NCBI GenBank assembly: GCA_963695075.1
Contig: CAVOFR010000008.1
Span: 496,001 to 560,000, forward strand
DNA length: 64,000 nucleotides
From: CAWCAL01 sp963695075
GTDB lineage: Bacteria; Actinomycetota; Acidimicrobiia; Acidimicrobiales; CAWCAL01
Reading direction: 5' to 3'
The number at the start of each line of letters is the position of its first letter. Positions within the stretch are counted from its first letter, which is position 1. The position numbers and the translations under genes are program-made. Of this stretch, positions 1 to 9,036 are shown one piece after another. The notes under the pieces were generated by a model that ran no database searches, was not told the origin of the DNA, and saw only the letters and a list, made by a program, of their open reading frames with translations.

Positions 1-1
1 G

Positions 2-1477
2 CGCCGCGGCGGCAGCACGACCGACGACCGCACGCTGCCGAGCATCCGCTTCCTCGGGCTCGGTTCTCTGCTGCTCCTCGCCGCGGTCATGCTCTTCCTG
101 GATCGCTCGGAGTCCTGGCTGTACCAGGGCGGCATGGCCCTCTTCGCCCTGCCGGCCGCACTCACGCTGCTCGCGGCACTCGACCCGACCACCGCCGTGC
201 ACCGGATCCTCCGTTGGGCCCCGATCGCCATGCTGGGTCGCTGGGCGTTTCCCATCTACGTGATCCACTGGCCGATCTTCCAGTACGTCGACCGCCAGCT
301 CGACCTGCCCCGGACCGCCGAGCTCGTCGTCTCCTTCGGCGCCGCCATCGCTCTCGGGGCGGCCCTTCACCGCTGGTACGAACGGCCGCTCATGGAGGCG
401 GCCCACACCCCGGCCGAGCGACGGGAAGCCGGCCAGTGGCTCGTTCCGGATCGCCCGCTGTTCACCTCTGTCGCCGTCGTCACCGCGGTGCTCATGGCCG
501 CGGCCTTCCTGCCTGCCGGCTCGCCGCAGTCCGACGTCCTCGATCTCGCCACGCTCCCCCCGGACCCGTTCGCACCCGCCGCTGACCGACCCGGGCCACC
601 GCCGTCCCAGTCTTCCGAGACTCCCGACCATACCGTGCCGGTCGACGCCTGGGCGGAGGAGGTCACCCTCGCCAACCTGGCCGCCCGCAGCGTGACGGTG
701 GAAACCGCCCCGGAGATACTCGCCCGTGGCCCGTCCACCCCACTACCGGACAGCGGATCCCGCGCCGACGGCATGGGCCGCCGATTCGCGCTCTACGGCG
801 GCTCGACCGCGTTCGTGTACGGCTTCCATCTGACCGAGGACCTGTCCGAGCAGGTCACCTGGAGCCCAGCCTCGGCCCGGCTCGGCTGCGGTCTCCTCCG
901 AGACGTACGCAGGCGCACCACCCAGAGGGAGCTCCCGCACAAGGAGGTCTGCGACGACTGGCCACTGCTGTGGCCGGCCATCGCCATCGAGGCGCGCACC
1001 GAGGTCGTCGGCCTCATGACCGGGGTCTGGGAGACCTACGACATCCAACTCCCGGACGATTCGGAGTGGCGCAGCGTCCTCGAACCCAGCGTCGAAGAGG
1101 CGCTTCGATCCGAGCTGGCCCGGGCCCACCAGAGCTTCGTCGACGCCGGCGTTTCCCTGCTGGTGCTGTTCACGACACCGCAGGTGACCGATGGGGCCGC
1201 CGGAGACTCCCGCCTCGACCGAGGGCTCCCCGACGATCACGACCTGCGGGTCGAGCGCTACAACGTGATCCTGTCGAGCTTCGCCACCGAGCACCCCGAC
1301 GTCACGGTGGTCGACTATGGACGCTTCATCGACGAGTCGTCCGAGGAGCAGCGCAACCAATGGCTCAACGACGGCGTACACCCGACCAGTGAATCGAGCG
1401 ATCTGCTGCTCGAGGAGTACCTCGTGCCGTCCATCGAAGATGCCGTCCGAGGCTGCGCGACTTGCCCGTGGAGCTGA
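2..1477 (+). CDS. Acyltransferase-3/SGNH hydrolase fusion, 3' part (5' end outside window)
   Basis: The reading frame is open to the left edge, so the gene starts upstream of the window; the first internal ATG (position 89) is not a likely start. The visible N-terminal part is hydrophobic and carries the motif GRWAFPIYVIHWPIFQY, typical of the last membrane helices of acyltransferase-3 (OafA-like) proteins, followed by another helix near VTAVLMAAAFLP. After a Pro/Ser-rich linker comes a soluble domain with a GGST block near its start and WLNDGVHPTSE near its end, which supply the Asp-His pair of SGNH hydrolases. Proteins of this two-domain design O-acylate extracytoplasmic glycans or glycolipids. 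The family is secure; the substrate cannot be told. Confidence 0.82.
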   Translation, partial: RRGGSTTDDRTLPSIRFLGLGSLLLLAAVMLFLDRSESWLYQGGMALFALPAALTLLAALDPTTAVHRILRWAPIAMLGRWAFPIYVIHWPIFQYVDRQLDLPRTAELVVSFGAAIALGAALHRWYERPLMEAAHTPAERREAGQWLVPDRPLFTSVAVVTAVLMAAAFLPAGSPQSDVLDLATLPPDPFAPAADRPGPPPSQSSETPDHTVPVDAWAEEVTLANLAARSVTVETAPEILARGPSTPLPDSGSRADGMGRRFALYGGSTAFVYGFHLTEDLSEQVTWSPASARLGCGLLRDVRRRTTQRELPHKEVCDDWPLLWPAIAIEARTEVVGLMTGVWETYDIQLPDDSEWRSVLEPSVEEALRSELARAHQSFVDAGVSLLVLFTTPQVTDGAAGDSRLDRGLPDDHDLRVERYNVILSSFATEHPDVTVVDYGRFIDESSEEQRNQWLNDGVHPTSESSDLLLEEYLVPSIEDAVRGCATCPWS

Positions 1478-1603
1478 CCACTCCAGCAACGTGATATCCG
1501 GGAGCTCGCTGCCGTACCGGCCTCGGGGTCAGTAGGCTCGTCGCGGCTCGGTCCCCTGGGCTCCGACGCAGGTCGGAATACCGCGACGCAACGGGAGCAC
1601 GAA

Positions 1604-2605
1604 ATGCACACGGCACTGGTCACGGGAGGAGCCGGATTCCTCGGAAGCTCGGTCGTACGCGAGCTCCTGGGCCAGGGTGACACCGAGGTGCGGGTCCTGG
1701 CCCTGCCCGACGAGCCGCTGGACAATCTCGAGGGGCTCGACGTCGATGTCGTTCGCGGCGACGTGACCGACCCCGAGGCGGCCCTGAGCGCCACAGCAGG
1801 GATCGGGACGCTCTACCACTGTGCGGCGATCTACAAGGACTACATGCCCGATCCCACACCGATGTACACGGTCAATCTCCGGGGCACGTTCAACATGCTC
1901 GAGGCGGCCCGACGCAACGACGTGACCACAACCGTGTACACCTCGTCGATCACGGCACTGGGGCGCTCGGGAGCAGACGGCCGGAGCGACGAATCGACAC
2001 CCTTCGAGGCGTGGGACGTCGATTTCCCGTATCCCAGGACCAAGTACCTGTCCCAGATGCTGGCCGAGGACTTCGCTCGATGGGGCCAGGACGTACGCAT
2101 CGTCTGCCCCGGCGTGCTGTTCGGTCCCCGCGACATCGGCCCCACGCCCTCGGGGAAGCTCATCATCAACCTCCTGGGCGACGCCGCCCCACCCGTCGTC
2201 GGTGAGGGCGGCAGCAGCTACGTGGACGTGCGCGACGTGGCCAGGGTCCACGTCCTCGCTGCCGCCAAGGGCCAACCCGGCGCGGTGTACGCAGCCACGG
2301 CGCACAACCTGGGCAACCGCGAGTTCATCCGGGCCGTGCTCAGCGCCGGCGGACGCGATCCCGGCAAGCGGCTGGTGAAGGTCCCGGGCCGGGTCCTCTC
2401 GCGGCTCGCCAAGACCATGGAGACCATCGCCATCCGCAAGGGAGAGGAGCCGGACATGACCGCCGTCATGCTCGACTATTCCCGCTCGCCCCTATACATC
2501 GACAACAGCCGCTCGATCGACGAACTCGGCGCCGACTACCGCCCCATCGACGAAACGATCCGTGACGCCATCGCCGACTTCCGCCAGCGAGGACTGATCA
2601 CCTGA
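1604..2605 (+). CDS. NAD-dependent epimerase/dehydratase family protein (extended SDR)
   Basis: A 333-residue extended short-chain dehydrogenase/reductase. The N-terminus has the Rossmann motif TGGAGFLG (residues 7-14), an Asp-rich region after beta-3 (VVRGDVTDPE) and the catalytic YPRTK (YxxxK) with an upstream TSSITALG serine. It resembles dihydroflavonol-4-reductase-like and hopanoid-associated sugar epimerase proteins more than UDP-sugar epimerases, so a hydroxy-ketone or sugar-derived substrate is possible. The ATG at 1604 follows GGGAG at a suitable distance. The next gene, a cyclase, begins 44 nt downstream on the same strand and may be cotranscribed. Family sure; reaction not determined. 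Confidence 0.85.
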   Translation: MHTALVTGGAGFLGSSVVRELLGQGDTEVRVLALPDEPLDNLEGLDVDVVRGDVTDPEAALSATAGIGTLYHCAAIYKDYMPDPTPMYTVNLRGTFNMLEAARRNDVTTTVYTSSITALGRSGADGRSDESTPFEAWDVDFPYPRTKYLSQMLAEDFARWGQDVRIVCPGVLFGPRDIGPTPSGKLIINLLGDAAPPVVGEGGSSYVDVRDVARVHVLAAAKGQPGAVYAATAHNLGNREFIRAVLSAGGRDPGKRLVKVPGRVLSRLAKTMETIAIRKGEEPDMTAVMLDYSRSPLYIDNSRSIDELGADYRPIDETIRDAIADFRQRGLIT

Positions 2606-2649
2606 CCTCCACACCTTCCCCGGGCGACGGGGAGCTCGACATCGCGGCA

Positions 2650-3612
2650 ATGCACCGACTGGTGAAGCTCGATCCCCCGATGTTCAGGCGGGCCGACGTG
2701 GCCGACCTCGGTGGCGTGCCGAACGATCAGACGATCCGCTGGTGGCGCGCGATGGGCTTCCCCGAGGTGCCCGACGACGAGCCCGCGTTCAGCAACCAGG
2801 ACGTCGAGATGGTCCGCCAACTCAACTCCCTGCTCGTTGTGGGGCTGGTCGATCACGACGACATCCTGCGGCTGGCCCGCCTGATGGGCGCTTCGTTCTC
2901 CCGCCTGGCCGACGCGCAGATCGCCGTGATCGACGAGTTCCTCGCATCGATCCCCGGCGCCGATCCGACCGAGTCCCGGCGAACCCGGCTCGCCGCGATG
3001 GTGACGGACGCCGACACCGACGTCCTGGACTTCCTCGAGGATTCGATGAGCTACGTCTGGCGCCGGCACCTGCTCGCCGCACTGGGCCGGTGGCTGTCGG
3101 TCGATGACGACTCCGCCGAGCAGACCGTAGGGTTCGCCGACCTGTCCGGCTTCTCCCGGCTGGCCAAGAGGCTCAACGGTCCCGAGCTGACCGACACGAT
3201 CGAGACCTTCGAGACGGTGGCGTTCGACGTCGTGTCGGCCCACGAGGGCCGGGTCGTGAAGCTCATCGGCGACGAGGTCATGTTCGTCACGCCGAGCATC
3301 GACGAGGCGGTTGCGATCAGCCTCGACATGATCACCCGACTCGAGCCCATCGACGCCGTGCCCGCCATCCACTGCGGGGTGGCCCACGGGCCGACCGTAA
3401 CCGTGGGCGGCGACGTCTTCGGGCCGACGGTGAACCTCGCCAGCCGGCTGACCGAGGTCGCCCGCCCGGGGACCGTCGCCATCCCCCGTGGCAGCGACCA
3501 CCATCTCGACGAACGCGATGATCTGGACGTGCGGCGTGTTCACAGGACCTTCGACCTGAAGGGCGTGGGGCGGACCTCGATCCTGTCCATTAGACCCCGG
3601 AGCACCGACTGA
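2650..3612 (+). CDS. Class III adenylate cyclase with Rv1264-like regulatory domain
   Basis: A 320-residue soluble cyclase making cAMP from ATP. Residues 1-150 are an all-helical N-terminal domain like the pH-responsive autoinhibitory domain of mycobacterial Rv1264; residues 155-315 are the catalytic domain. All canonical residues are present with exact family spacing: metal Asp164 (FADLSGF) and Asp208 (GDEVMF), adenine-selecting Lys204 and Asp255, and transition-state Asn262 and Arg266 (VNLASRL). Lys and Asp at the purine positions argue for ATP rather than GTP. There is no membrane segment. The ATG at 2650 is the first Met of the homologous region; the ribosome binding site is weak. Acid or pH control is inferred from family only. 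Confidence 0.88.
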   Translation: MHRLVKLDPPMFRRADVADLGGVPNDQTIRWWRAMGFPEVPDDEPAFSNQDVEMVRQLNSLLVVGLVDHDDILRLARLMGASFSRLADAQIAVIDEFLASIPGADPTESRRTRLAAMVTDADTDVLDFLEDSMSYVWRRHLLAALGRWLSVDDDSAEQTVGFADLSGFSRLAKRLNGPELTDTIETFETVAFDVVSAHEGRVVKLIGDEVMFVTPSIDEAVAISLDMITRLEPIDAVPAIHCGVAHGPTVTVGGDVFGPTVNLASRLTEVARPGTVAIPRGSDHHLDERDDLDVRRVHRTFDLKGVGRTSILSIRPRSTD

Positions 3613-3635
3613 GGCCGGGCCGGGCGGTCGTCCCC

Positions 3636-5012
3636 TCAGTCGATACCGGCAGGGTCGGTCAGCAAGCGGCGGAACCAGACGGCGGAGTCCTTCTCCCTCC
3701 GGCGGAGGTCGTCGTCGTAGTCGACGTGGAGCAGACCGAAGCGAGGGCCGCGGCCCTGTACCCACTCGATGTTGTCGGCATAGGACCAGTAGAAGTAGCC
3801 GTCGACAGGGATGCCCTCTGCGATGGCCTCGCGCACCACCTCGAGGTGGGTTCGGATGTACCAGATGCGGAGGTCGTCCCGAATCCGGAGCTCGCCCCCA
3901 CTCGGGTCGCCGCCGAGCCGGTCGTTCATCCCGAAACCGTTCTCGGTTATGACCATCCGGCGACAGGCGGGGTGGTCGCGGTATTGCCGCAGGATCTTGA
4001 GCAGCCCCTTCGGCTCCACCGGTAGGCCGACCGCTGATCGGACATTCGCCTCGGCTCCGCGTTCGACCATCGTGGGAATCGCTCCGAGGCCTGGAATCGG
4101 AGCCCGCTTCAGGGGGATCGGCCCGTAGTACTGCATGCCCATGAAGTCGTAGGCGAACGTCGCCGACTCGAGGTCACCGTCCTCGATGTAGCGCTCGAGT
4201 GGTCGGAGCAACGGGGCGTCCCCGAAGGGATAGCCGAGCCCACCGGGAGGATCCATGAAGATTCTGACGGTCATGGCTTCGTAGGCTCGCTGCGCCCGGA
4301 GCATCCGGGGGTCGTCGGTCTCGAGCGGTGAGGCGGTGGTGACCACGTTCGCTGTGCCGATCTGAGCTTTGTCGCCCAGAACGGCACGCATCCGCCTGCC
4401 GGCTTCGGCACAGGCGAGGTTGATGTGATGGATGGTCTTGAGCGCCTCGATCGGGTGCGGACCGTAGCGGGTGTGAACGCCGGTGATCGTGTGCCCGAGC
4501 ACCGAGGAGGGCTCGTTGAACACCATCCAGCGTCTGACCCGGTCGCCGTAACGACGGGCCAGCTCCTCGGCGAAGGCAGCGAAGTCCTCGACGATTCCCC
4601 GTCGCGCCCAGGCCCCCTCCTGCTGGAGCGCGAGTGGAAGGTCCCAGTGGTGGACGGTCACCCACGGCTCCAGGCCGAGGGCGAGGCCGGTGTCGATGAC
4701 GCGGTCGTAGTAGTCGCCGCCGGCGGGATTCCAGGGGCCACGACCGTCGCCGAAGACGCGGGGCCAGCTGATCGAGAAGCGATTGGCCCGGAATCCCATG
4801 CCGGCGATCGTGTCGAGGTCGGATTCGTAGCGGTGGTAGGCATCGATGGCGGTGTCGCCCACCCGGCCACCCCGGATGCGCCCGCGCCTCCCCGCCTCGT
4901 CCCACACCGACGGTGCCTTGCCGTCGACGTCCCAGGCTCCCTCGATCTGAAAGGCCGCCGAGGCGACGCCCCACGCGAAGTCCTCACCGAAGTCTGCTGC
5001 CCTCAAGGCCAC
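3636..5012 (-). CDS. GH1 beta-glucosidase
   Basis: A 458-residue glycoside hydrolase family 1 enzyme, the usual length. The acid/base Glu167 lies in FNEP and the nucleophile Glu357 in ITENG; the N-terminal FAWGVASAAFQIEGA block is the GH1 signature. There is no signal peptide, so it should act in the cytoplasm on imported beta-glucosides such as cellobiose. It is the last gene of the ABC transporter operon, 33 nt after the distal binding-protein gene. That position suggests the transporter imports the disaccharide or glucoside which this enzyme then splits to glucose. Beta-galactosidase or beta-fucosidase side activity is common in the family and cannot be excluded. Confidence 0.92.
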   Translation of the reverse strand: MALRAADFGEDFAWGVASAAFQIEGAWDVDGKAPSVWDEAGRRGRIRGGRVGDTAIDAYHRYESDLDTIAGMGFRANRFSISWPRVFGDGRGPWNPAGGDYYDRVIDTGLALGLEPWVTVHHWDLPLALQQEGAWARRGIVEDFAAFAEELARRYGDRVRRWMVFNEPSSVLGHTITGVHTRYGPHPIEALKTIHHINLACAEAGRRMRAVLGDKAQIGTANVVTTASPLETDDPRMLRAQRAYEAMTVRIFMDPPGGLGYPFGDAPLLRPLERYIEDGDLESATFAYDFMGMQYYGPIPLKRAPIPGLGAIPTMVERGAEANVRSAVGLPVEPKGLLKILRQYRDHPACRRMVITENGFGMNDRLGGDPSGGELRIRDDLRIWYIRTHLEVVREAIAEGIPVDGYFYWSYADNIEWVQGRGPRFGLLHVDYDDDLRRREKDSAVWFRRLLTDPAGID

Positions 5013-5045
5013 TCGTTCGTCCTTTCCTCGTCTCGGCTGTCGCCG

Positions 5046-6575
5046 TCAGCCGGCTCCGACGTCCTGCCGGTAGCTCTCCAGCGCCGCGGTGATCGTCGCG
5101 TCGGCCTCGACCAGGGCGTCGTCGACCGAGCCGTCGTCGAGTAGCACCCGGTCCATGGCCTTCTCGATCGCCTGTCGCACCTCGTCGTACGGGCCGATGA
5201 TCGGGCCGGGAAAGTCGGTGTCTATGCCGGCCAGGACGTCGTAGGCGACCTTCTGCCACTGGCCACCGAGGCTGGAGGCCCACGCCTCCTGGAGCAACGG
5301 ATCATCCGCTGCGGCCTGGCTGACCGGGGCGGCAGAGCCCTCGACACCCCAGCGCACCTGGGCCTCCACCGAGTTGTTGAACTTCACGAAGTCCCACGCC
5401 GCGGCCTTCTCCTCGTCGGACACGGTGTCGGACATGTACCACACGTAACCACCGACCTGACCCTCTCCGGCAGCGTCGACCCCCGGGTAGGGGGCGACGG
5501 CCAGGTTGAGGTCGAGCTCGAGCCCCTCGGGGACATCGACGCCGAGCTCGGCCGAGAGGTCCTCGGCCGCGATGGTCCCCTCGATCACCCCGGCCACCGT
5601 CGACGACGCCGCGGAGGATTCGACCGTGAACGATGACTGCTGGCCCGCCATGGCCAGGAGATGATCGGCGTTGCCGTCGGTCCCGGGCGTGACGTCCAGG
5701 AGCCCCTCGGCCTTCGCCTCCCGGAGCTTCGTCAGGATGTCCCGGGTGACCGGATTGTCGAATCTCGACTCGGTCGCCCACGTCCCGCCTCGCCCGTTCT
5801 CCTCGTTCACCAGCTCCTGCGCCGCGCCCGAGATCCAGCCTTCCAGCAGGAACGAGTTGGCCTGGAACACCATCGGCCGGTCGACACCAGGAAGCTCGGC
5901 CGCCTTGATGACGCGGGCCGCCTCGATCATCTCGTCGATCGTTGCCGGAGGATCGTCGGGATCGAGACCCGCCGCCTCGAAGTGATCCCGGTTGAGGAAG
6001 ATGAGCGCCCTGAACGTGGAGAATGAGACGGGCCAGAGCTCGTCGTCGATCGTGTACGACGCACGAGCGACCGGCAGCAGGTCATCGCGCGTGGCCTGGG
6101 ACGAGGGATCGGCCGCATAACAGGCCTCGGCCGGCACGAAGAGGCCGCTGTCGACGATCCACCGGGTCTTGGTGTCATCGCCCACGGCCAACGCCGGCAA
6201 CGACCGGTCCGGAGCCGCCTGCTCGATCTTGCGATGGATCTCCGCCGGCGAAATCCCCTGGCTCTCGGCCCGCACGACCACCCTGTCCTGCGAAGCGTTG
6301 TACTCCTCGACCAGACCCTCGAGCGTCCGCTTCCCGAGCGCGACGTACGGATGCCAGATCGTGATCTCGACCGGACCGTCGGCCTGCTCCAGCGCGTCCA
6401 CCGGGCAGGCCGACGCGTCGACACCGTCACCATCGCCTGAGGTCTCGCCGGCGGTCTCCCCACCGCCGCCCGAGGCCGACTCGTCGGACCCGCCGCACGC
6501 GGCAGCGACGAGTGCGACCGCGAAGATCACCGCGATCATCCGCCGGAGCGCCGATGTTCCACTCGATCGTTCCAT
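5046..6575 (-). CDS. ABC sugar-binding lipoprotein, downstream paralogue (copy A)
   Basis: A 509-residue family-1 extracellular solute-binding protein. It starts with a lipoprotein signal (basic MERSS..LRR, hydrophobic core, lipobox ending at Cys27) and a Gly/Ser/Thr-rich linker, so it should be anchored outside the cytoplasmic membrane and present a sugar to the permeases encoded upstream. The ATG follows AGGAGG. The body (WHPYVALGKRTLEGLVEEYN) is typical of MalE/UgpB-like carbohydrate receptors. It is clearly a paralogue of the protein at 6643-8175: the C-terminal 130 residues are almost the same while the N-terminal two thirds differ in many positions, including likely ligand-contact regions. 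It may bind a different sugar with the same permease. Confidence 0.92.
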   Translation of the reverse strand: MERSSGTSALRRMIAVIFAVALVAAACGGSDESASGGGGETAGETSGDGDGVDASACPVDALEQADGPVEITIWHPYVALGKRTLEGLVEEYNASQDRVVVRAESQGISPAEIHRKIEQAAPDRSLPALAVGDDTKTRWIVDSGLFVPAEACYAADPSSQATRDDLLPVARASYTIDDELWPVSFSTFRALIFLNRDHFEAAGLDPDDPPATIDEMIEAARVIKAAELPGVDRPMVFQANSFLLEGWISGAAQELVNEENGRGGTWATESRFDNPVTRDILTKLREAKAEGLLDVTPGTDGNADHLLAMAGQQSSFTVESSAASSTVAGVIEGTIAAEDLSAELGVDVPEGLELDLNLAVAPYPGVDAAGEGQVGGYVWYMSDTVSDEEKAAAWDFVKFNNSVEAQVRWGVEGSAAPVSQAAADDPLLQEAWASSLGGQWQKVAYDVLAGIDTDFPGPIIGPYDEVRQAIEKAMDRVLLDDGSVDDALVEADATITAALESYRQDVGAG

Positions 6576-6588
6576 GAGATCCTCCTGT

Positions 6589-6625
6589 TCAGCCCTTCAC
6601 CGCGCCGGCGGTGAGACCGCGGATG
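6589..6625 (-). pseudogene. Remnant of permease 3' end left by the duplication
   Basis: Read on the minus strand, 6589-6624 encodes IRGLTAGAVKG and a stop, exactly the last 11 residues of the permease at 8188-9036. No permease body precedes it, and similarity ends at about 6625. It is a truncated copy carried along when the binding-protein gene was duplicated, and it marks the duplication junction. Confidence 0.9.
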
Positions 6626-6637
6626 CCGGGCGTCACG

Positions 6638-8224
6638 CGCCGTCAGCCGGCCCCGACGTCCTGCCGGTAGCTCTCCAGCGCCGCGGTGATCGTGGCGTCG
6701 GCCTCGGTCACGGCGTCGTCGACCGGGCCGTCGTCGAGCAGGACCCGGTCCATGGCCTTCTCGATCGCCTGCCGCACCTCGTCGTACGGGCCGATGATCG
6801 GGCCGGGAAAGTCGGTGTCTATGCCGGCCAGGACGTCGTAGGCGACCTTTTGCCACTGGCCACCGAGGCTGGAGGCCCACGCCTCCTGGAGCAACGGATC
6901 ATCCGCTGCGGCCTGGCTGACCGGGGCGGCAGAGCCCTCGACACCCCAGCGCACCTGGGCCTCAACCGAGTTGTTGAACTTCACGAAGTCCCACGCCGCG
7001 GCCTTCTCCTCGTCGGACACGGTGTCGGACATGTACCACACGTAACCACCGACCTGACCCTTGCCCGCGGCTTCGACGCCGGGGTACGGGCCGGCATCGA
7101 TGTCGAGATCGAGCTGGAGCCCCTCGGGGATGTCGACACCGAGCTCGGCGGAAAGGTCCTCGGCCGCGATGGTCCCCTCGATCACCCCGGCCACCGTCGA
7201 CGCCGCGCCGGAGGAGTCGACCGTGAACGATGACTGCTGGCCCGCCATGGCCAGGAGATGATCGGCGTTGCCGTCGGTCCCGGGCGTGATGTCGAGGATG
7301 CCCTCGGCCTTCGCCTCCTGGAGCTTGGTCAGGATGTCACGGGTGACCGGATTGTCGAAGCTCGACGCCGAAGCCCAGGTGCCGCTGCGCCCGTTCTCCT
7401 CGTTCACCAGCTCCTGCCCCGCGCCGCTGAGCCACCACTCGAGCAGGAACGAGTTGGCCTGGAACACCATCGGCCGGTCGACCCCCGGTACTTCGGCCGC
7501 CTTGATGGCCCGGGCCGCCTCGATCATCTCGTCGATCGTTGCCGGAGGATCGTCCGGGTCTAGACCCGCCGCCTCGAAGTGGTCCCGATTGAGGAAGATG
7601 AGTGCGGTGAACGTGGTGAACGAGACGGGCAACAACATATCGTCGATCGTGTACGACGCCGGGACTATGGGCAGGAGGTCGTCGCGCTGGGCCTGGGCCG
7701 TAGGATCGGCGGCGTAGCAGGCCTCGGCCGGCACGAAGAGAGCACTGTCGGCGACCCACCGGGTCTTGGTGTCGTCGGGCACGACCAGGGCGGGCAACGA
7801 CCGGTCCGGAGCGGCCTGCTCGATCTTGCGATGGACCTCAGCCGGTGTGGTCCCCTGGTTCTCGGCCCGCACGACCACCTTGTCCTGCGAGGCGTTGTAC
7901 TCCTCGATCAAGCCTTCGAGCGTCCGCTTCCCGAGCGCGATGTACGGATGCCAGATCGTGATCTCGACCGGACCGTCGGCCTGCTCCAGCGCGTCCACCG
8001 GACAGACCGACGGGTCGACACCGTCACCATCGCCTGACGTCTCGCCCTCGGTCCCCTCCCCCCCGTCGCCCGATGCCGACTCGTCGGATCCGCCGCACGC
8101 GGCGGCAACCAACGCGACGGCGAAGATGACCGCGATCATCCGCCGAAGGGTCGCTGTTCCACTCGATCGTTTCATGGGTTCTCCTTTTCAGCCCTTCACC
8201 GCTCCGGCCGTGAGACCGCGGATG
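6638..8224 (-). repeat. Tandem duplication unit, copy B (binding-protein gene plus permease tail)
   Basis: Copy B of the duplication. Its right end runs into the intact permease gene (last 12 codons, 8188-8223), so this copy keeps the original gene order and copy A is the inserted one. Confidence 0.85.
6643..8175 (-). CDS. ABC sugar-binding lipoprotein, upstream paralogue (copy B)
   Basis: A 510-residue family-1 solute-binding lipoprotein with lipobox Cys27 after an ALVAAAC signal, followed by an acidic Gly/Ser linker. It lies 12 nt after the inner permease gene and is preceded by AAGGAGA, so it is the binding protein originally linked to this transporter. It captures a sugar outside the membrane and passes it to the permease pair. 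Paralogue of the protein at 5046-6575, from which it differs by scattered substitutions and by one extra residue in the linker. The exact sugar is unknown; the GH1 enzyme at the operon end suggests a beta-glucoside. Confidence 0.93.
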   Translation of the reverse strand: MKRSSGTATLRRMIAVIFAVALVAAACGGSDESASGDGGEGTEGETSGDGDGVDPSVCPVDALEQADGPVEITIWHPYIALGKRTLEGLIEEYNASQDKVVVRAENQGTTPAEVHRKIEQAAPDRSLPALVVPDDTKTRWVADSALFVPAEACYAADPTAQAQRDDLLPIVPASYTIDDMLLPVSFTTFTALIFLNRDHFEAAGLDPDDPPATIDEMIEAARAIKAAEVPGVDRPMVFQANSFLLEWWLSGAGQELVNEENGRSGTWASASSFDNPVTRDILTKLQEAKAEGILDITPGTDGNADHLLAMAGQQSSFTVDSSGAASTVAGVIEGTIAAEDLSAELGVDIPEGLQLDLDIDAGPYPGVEAAGKGQVGGYVWYMSDTVSDEEKAAAWDFVKFNNSVEAQVRWGVEGSAAPVSQAAADDPLLQEAWASSLGGQWQKVAYDVLAGIDTDFPGPIIGPYDEVRQAIEKAMDRVLLDDGPVDDAVTEADATITAALESYRQDVGAG

Positions 8225-9036
8225 ATCTGTTTCTGGAATACGACGAGAAGCACCAGAATCGGTATCGAAGCGATGATCGCGGCAGCGACACCGACGTTGA
8301 ATCGCTCCGGGTTCTGCACGGTGATGCTACGCAACGTCACCTGAATGGTTTCCCAACTCTCCCGGGTGACCACCGCCCGTGGCCACAGGTACTGATTCCA
8401 GGCCGCGAGAGCGGTGATCAGCGTGAACGAACCGATGATGGGGCGATTGATCGGGATGGCGACGCGGCGCATGAAGGCGAAGTGACCGAATCCGTCGAGC
8501 CGGGCCGCGTCCCGGAGCTCTGACGGGATCCCGAGGAATCCCTGACGAATCAGGAAGATCCCGAACGCGGACGCAAGGAACGGCGCGCTGAGGCCCTGGA
8601 CCGAGTCGAGCCACCCGAACTCCCGGATGGTTCGCACGTTGGCGACCAGCGTCACCTCGATCGGAAGCAGGAGGGTGGCGATCAGCACGACGAAAAGCAG
8701 GTTCTTGAACGGGTACTTCAGAAAGGCGAAAGAGTACGCGGCGAGAACCGATGTGACGAGTTGGGTGACGGTGATCAACGCGGTCACGGCGAACGTCAGC
8801 ATCAGCGATCGGCCGAGCTCGCCGTCGGCCCAGGCCGTCTCGAAGACCCCCCAGTCGACAGCGACAGGCAGGAGCGGTTGGCCCTTCTCGATGTAGACGA
8901 AGGGCTCGGAGATGGCCCGCACCAGCGTCACCCAGATTGGGAAGAGGATGATCAGGGACAGCCCGGTCAGGAGTAGGTACCAGCCGGCCCGGGCCGCGAG
9001 CGCGCGTCTGCGGACCGTGGGCGCCTCATTCGCCAT
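8188..9036 (-). CDS. Carbohydrate ABC transporter permease (MalG/UgpE type)
   Basis: A 282-residue inner-membrane permease with about six hydrophobic helices. The EAA loop that contacts the ATPase is visible as ELRDAARLDGFGHFAFMRRV near residue 185. It is the second permease of the heterodimer; its ATG overlaps the end of the partner permease gene by 11 nt (9026-9036), indicating translational coupling. Its last 11 codons were duplicated with the downstream binding-protein gene (see 6589-6625). Confidence 0.93.
   Translation of the reverse strand: MANEAPTVRRRALAARAGWYLLLTGLSLIILFPIWVTLVRAISEPFVYIEKGQPLLPVAVDWGVFETAWADGELGRSLMLTFAVTALITVTQLVTSVLAAYSFAFLKYPFKNLLFVVLIATLLLPIEVTLVANVRTIREFGWLDSVQGLSAPFLASAFGIFLIRQGFLGIPSELRDAARLDGFGHFAFMRRVAIPINRPIIGSFTLITALAAWNQYLWPRAVVTRESWETIQVTLRSITVQNPERFNVGVAAAIIASIPILVLLVVFQKQIIRGLTAGAVKG

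Larger units (their letters stand above)
5041..6625 (-). repeat. Tandem duplication unit, copy A (binding-protein gene plus permease tail)
   Basis: Copy A of a direct tandem duplication of about 1.6 kb. It matches copy B (6638-8224) from a few bases past the stop of the binding-protein gene to a point inside the 3' end of a permease gene. The copies have diverged at the protein level in the middle but keep an almost identical block at 5151-5464. Confidence 0.85.

Noticed and set aside
5041..8224. The tandem binding-protein genes as an assembly artefact
   Set aside because: The copies differ throughout most of their length and the junction holds a clean truncated permease tail, so they are real paralogues.
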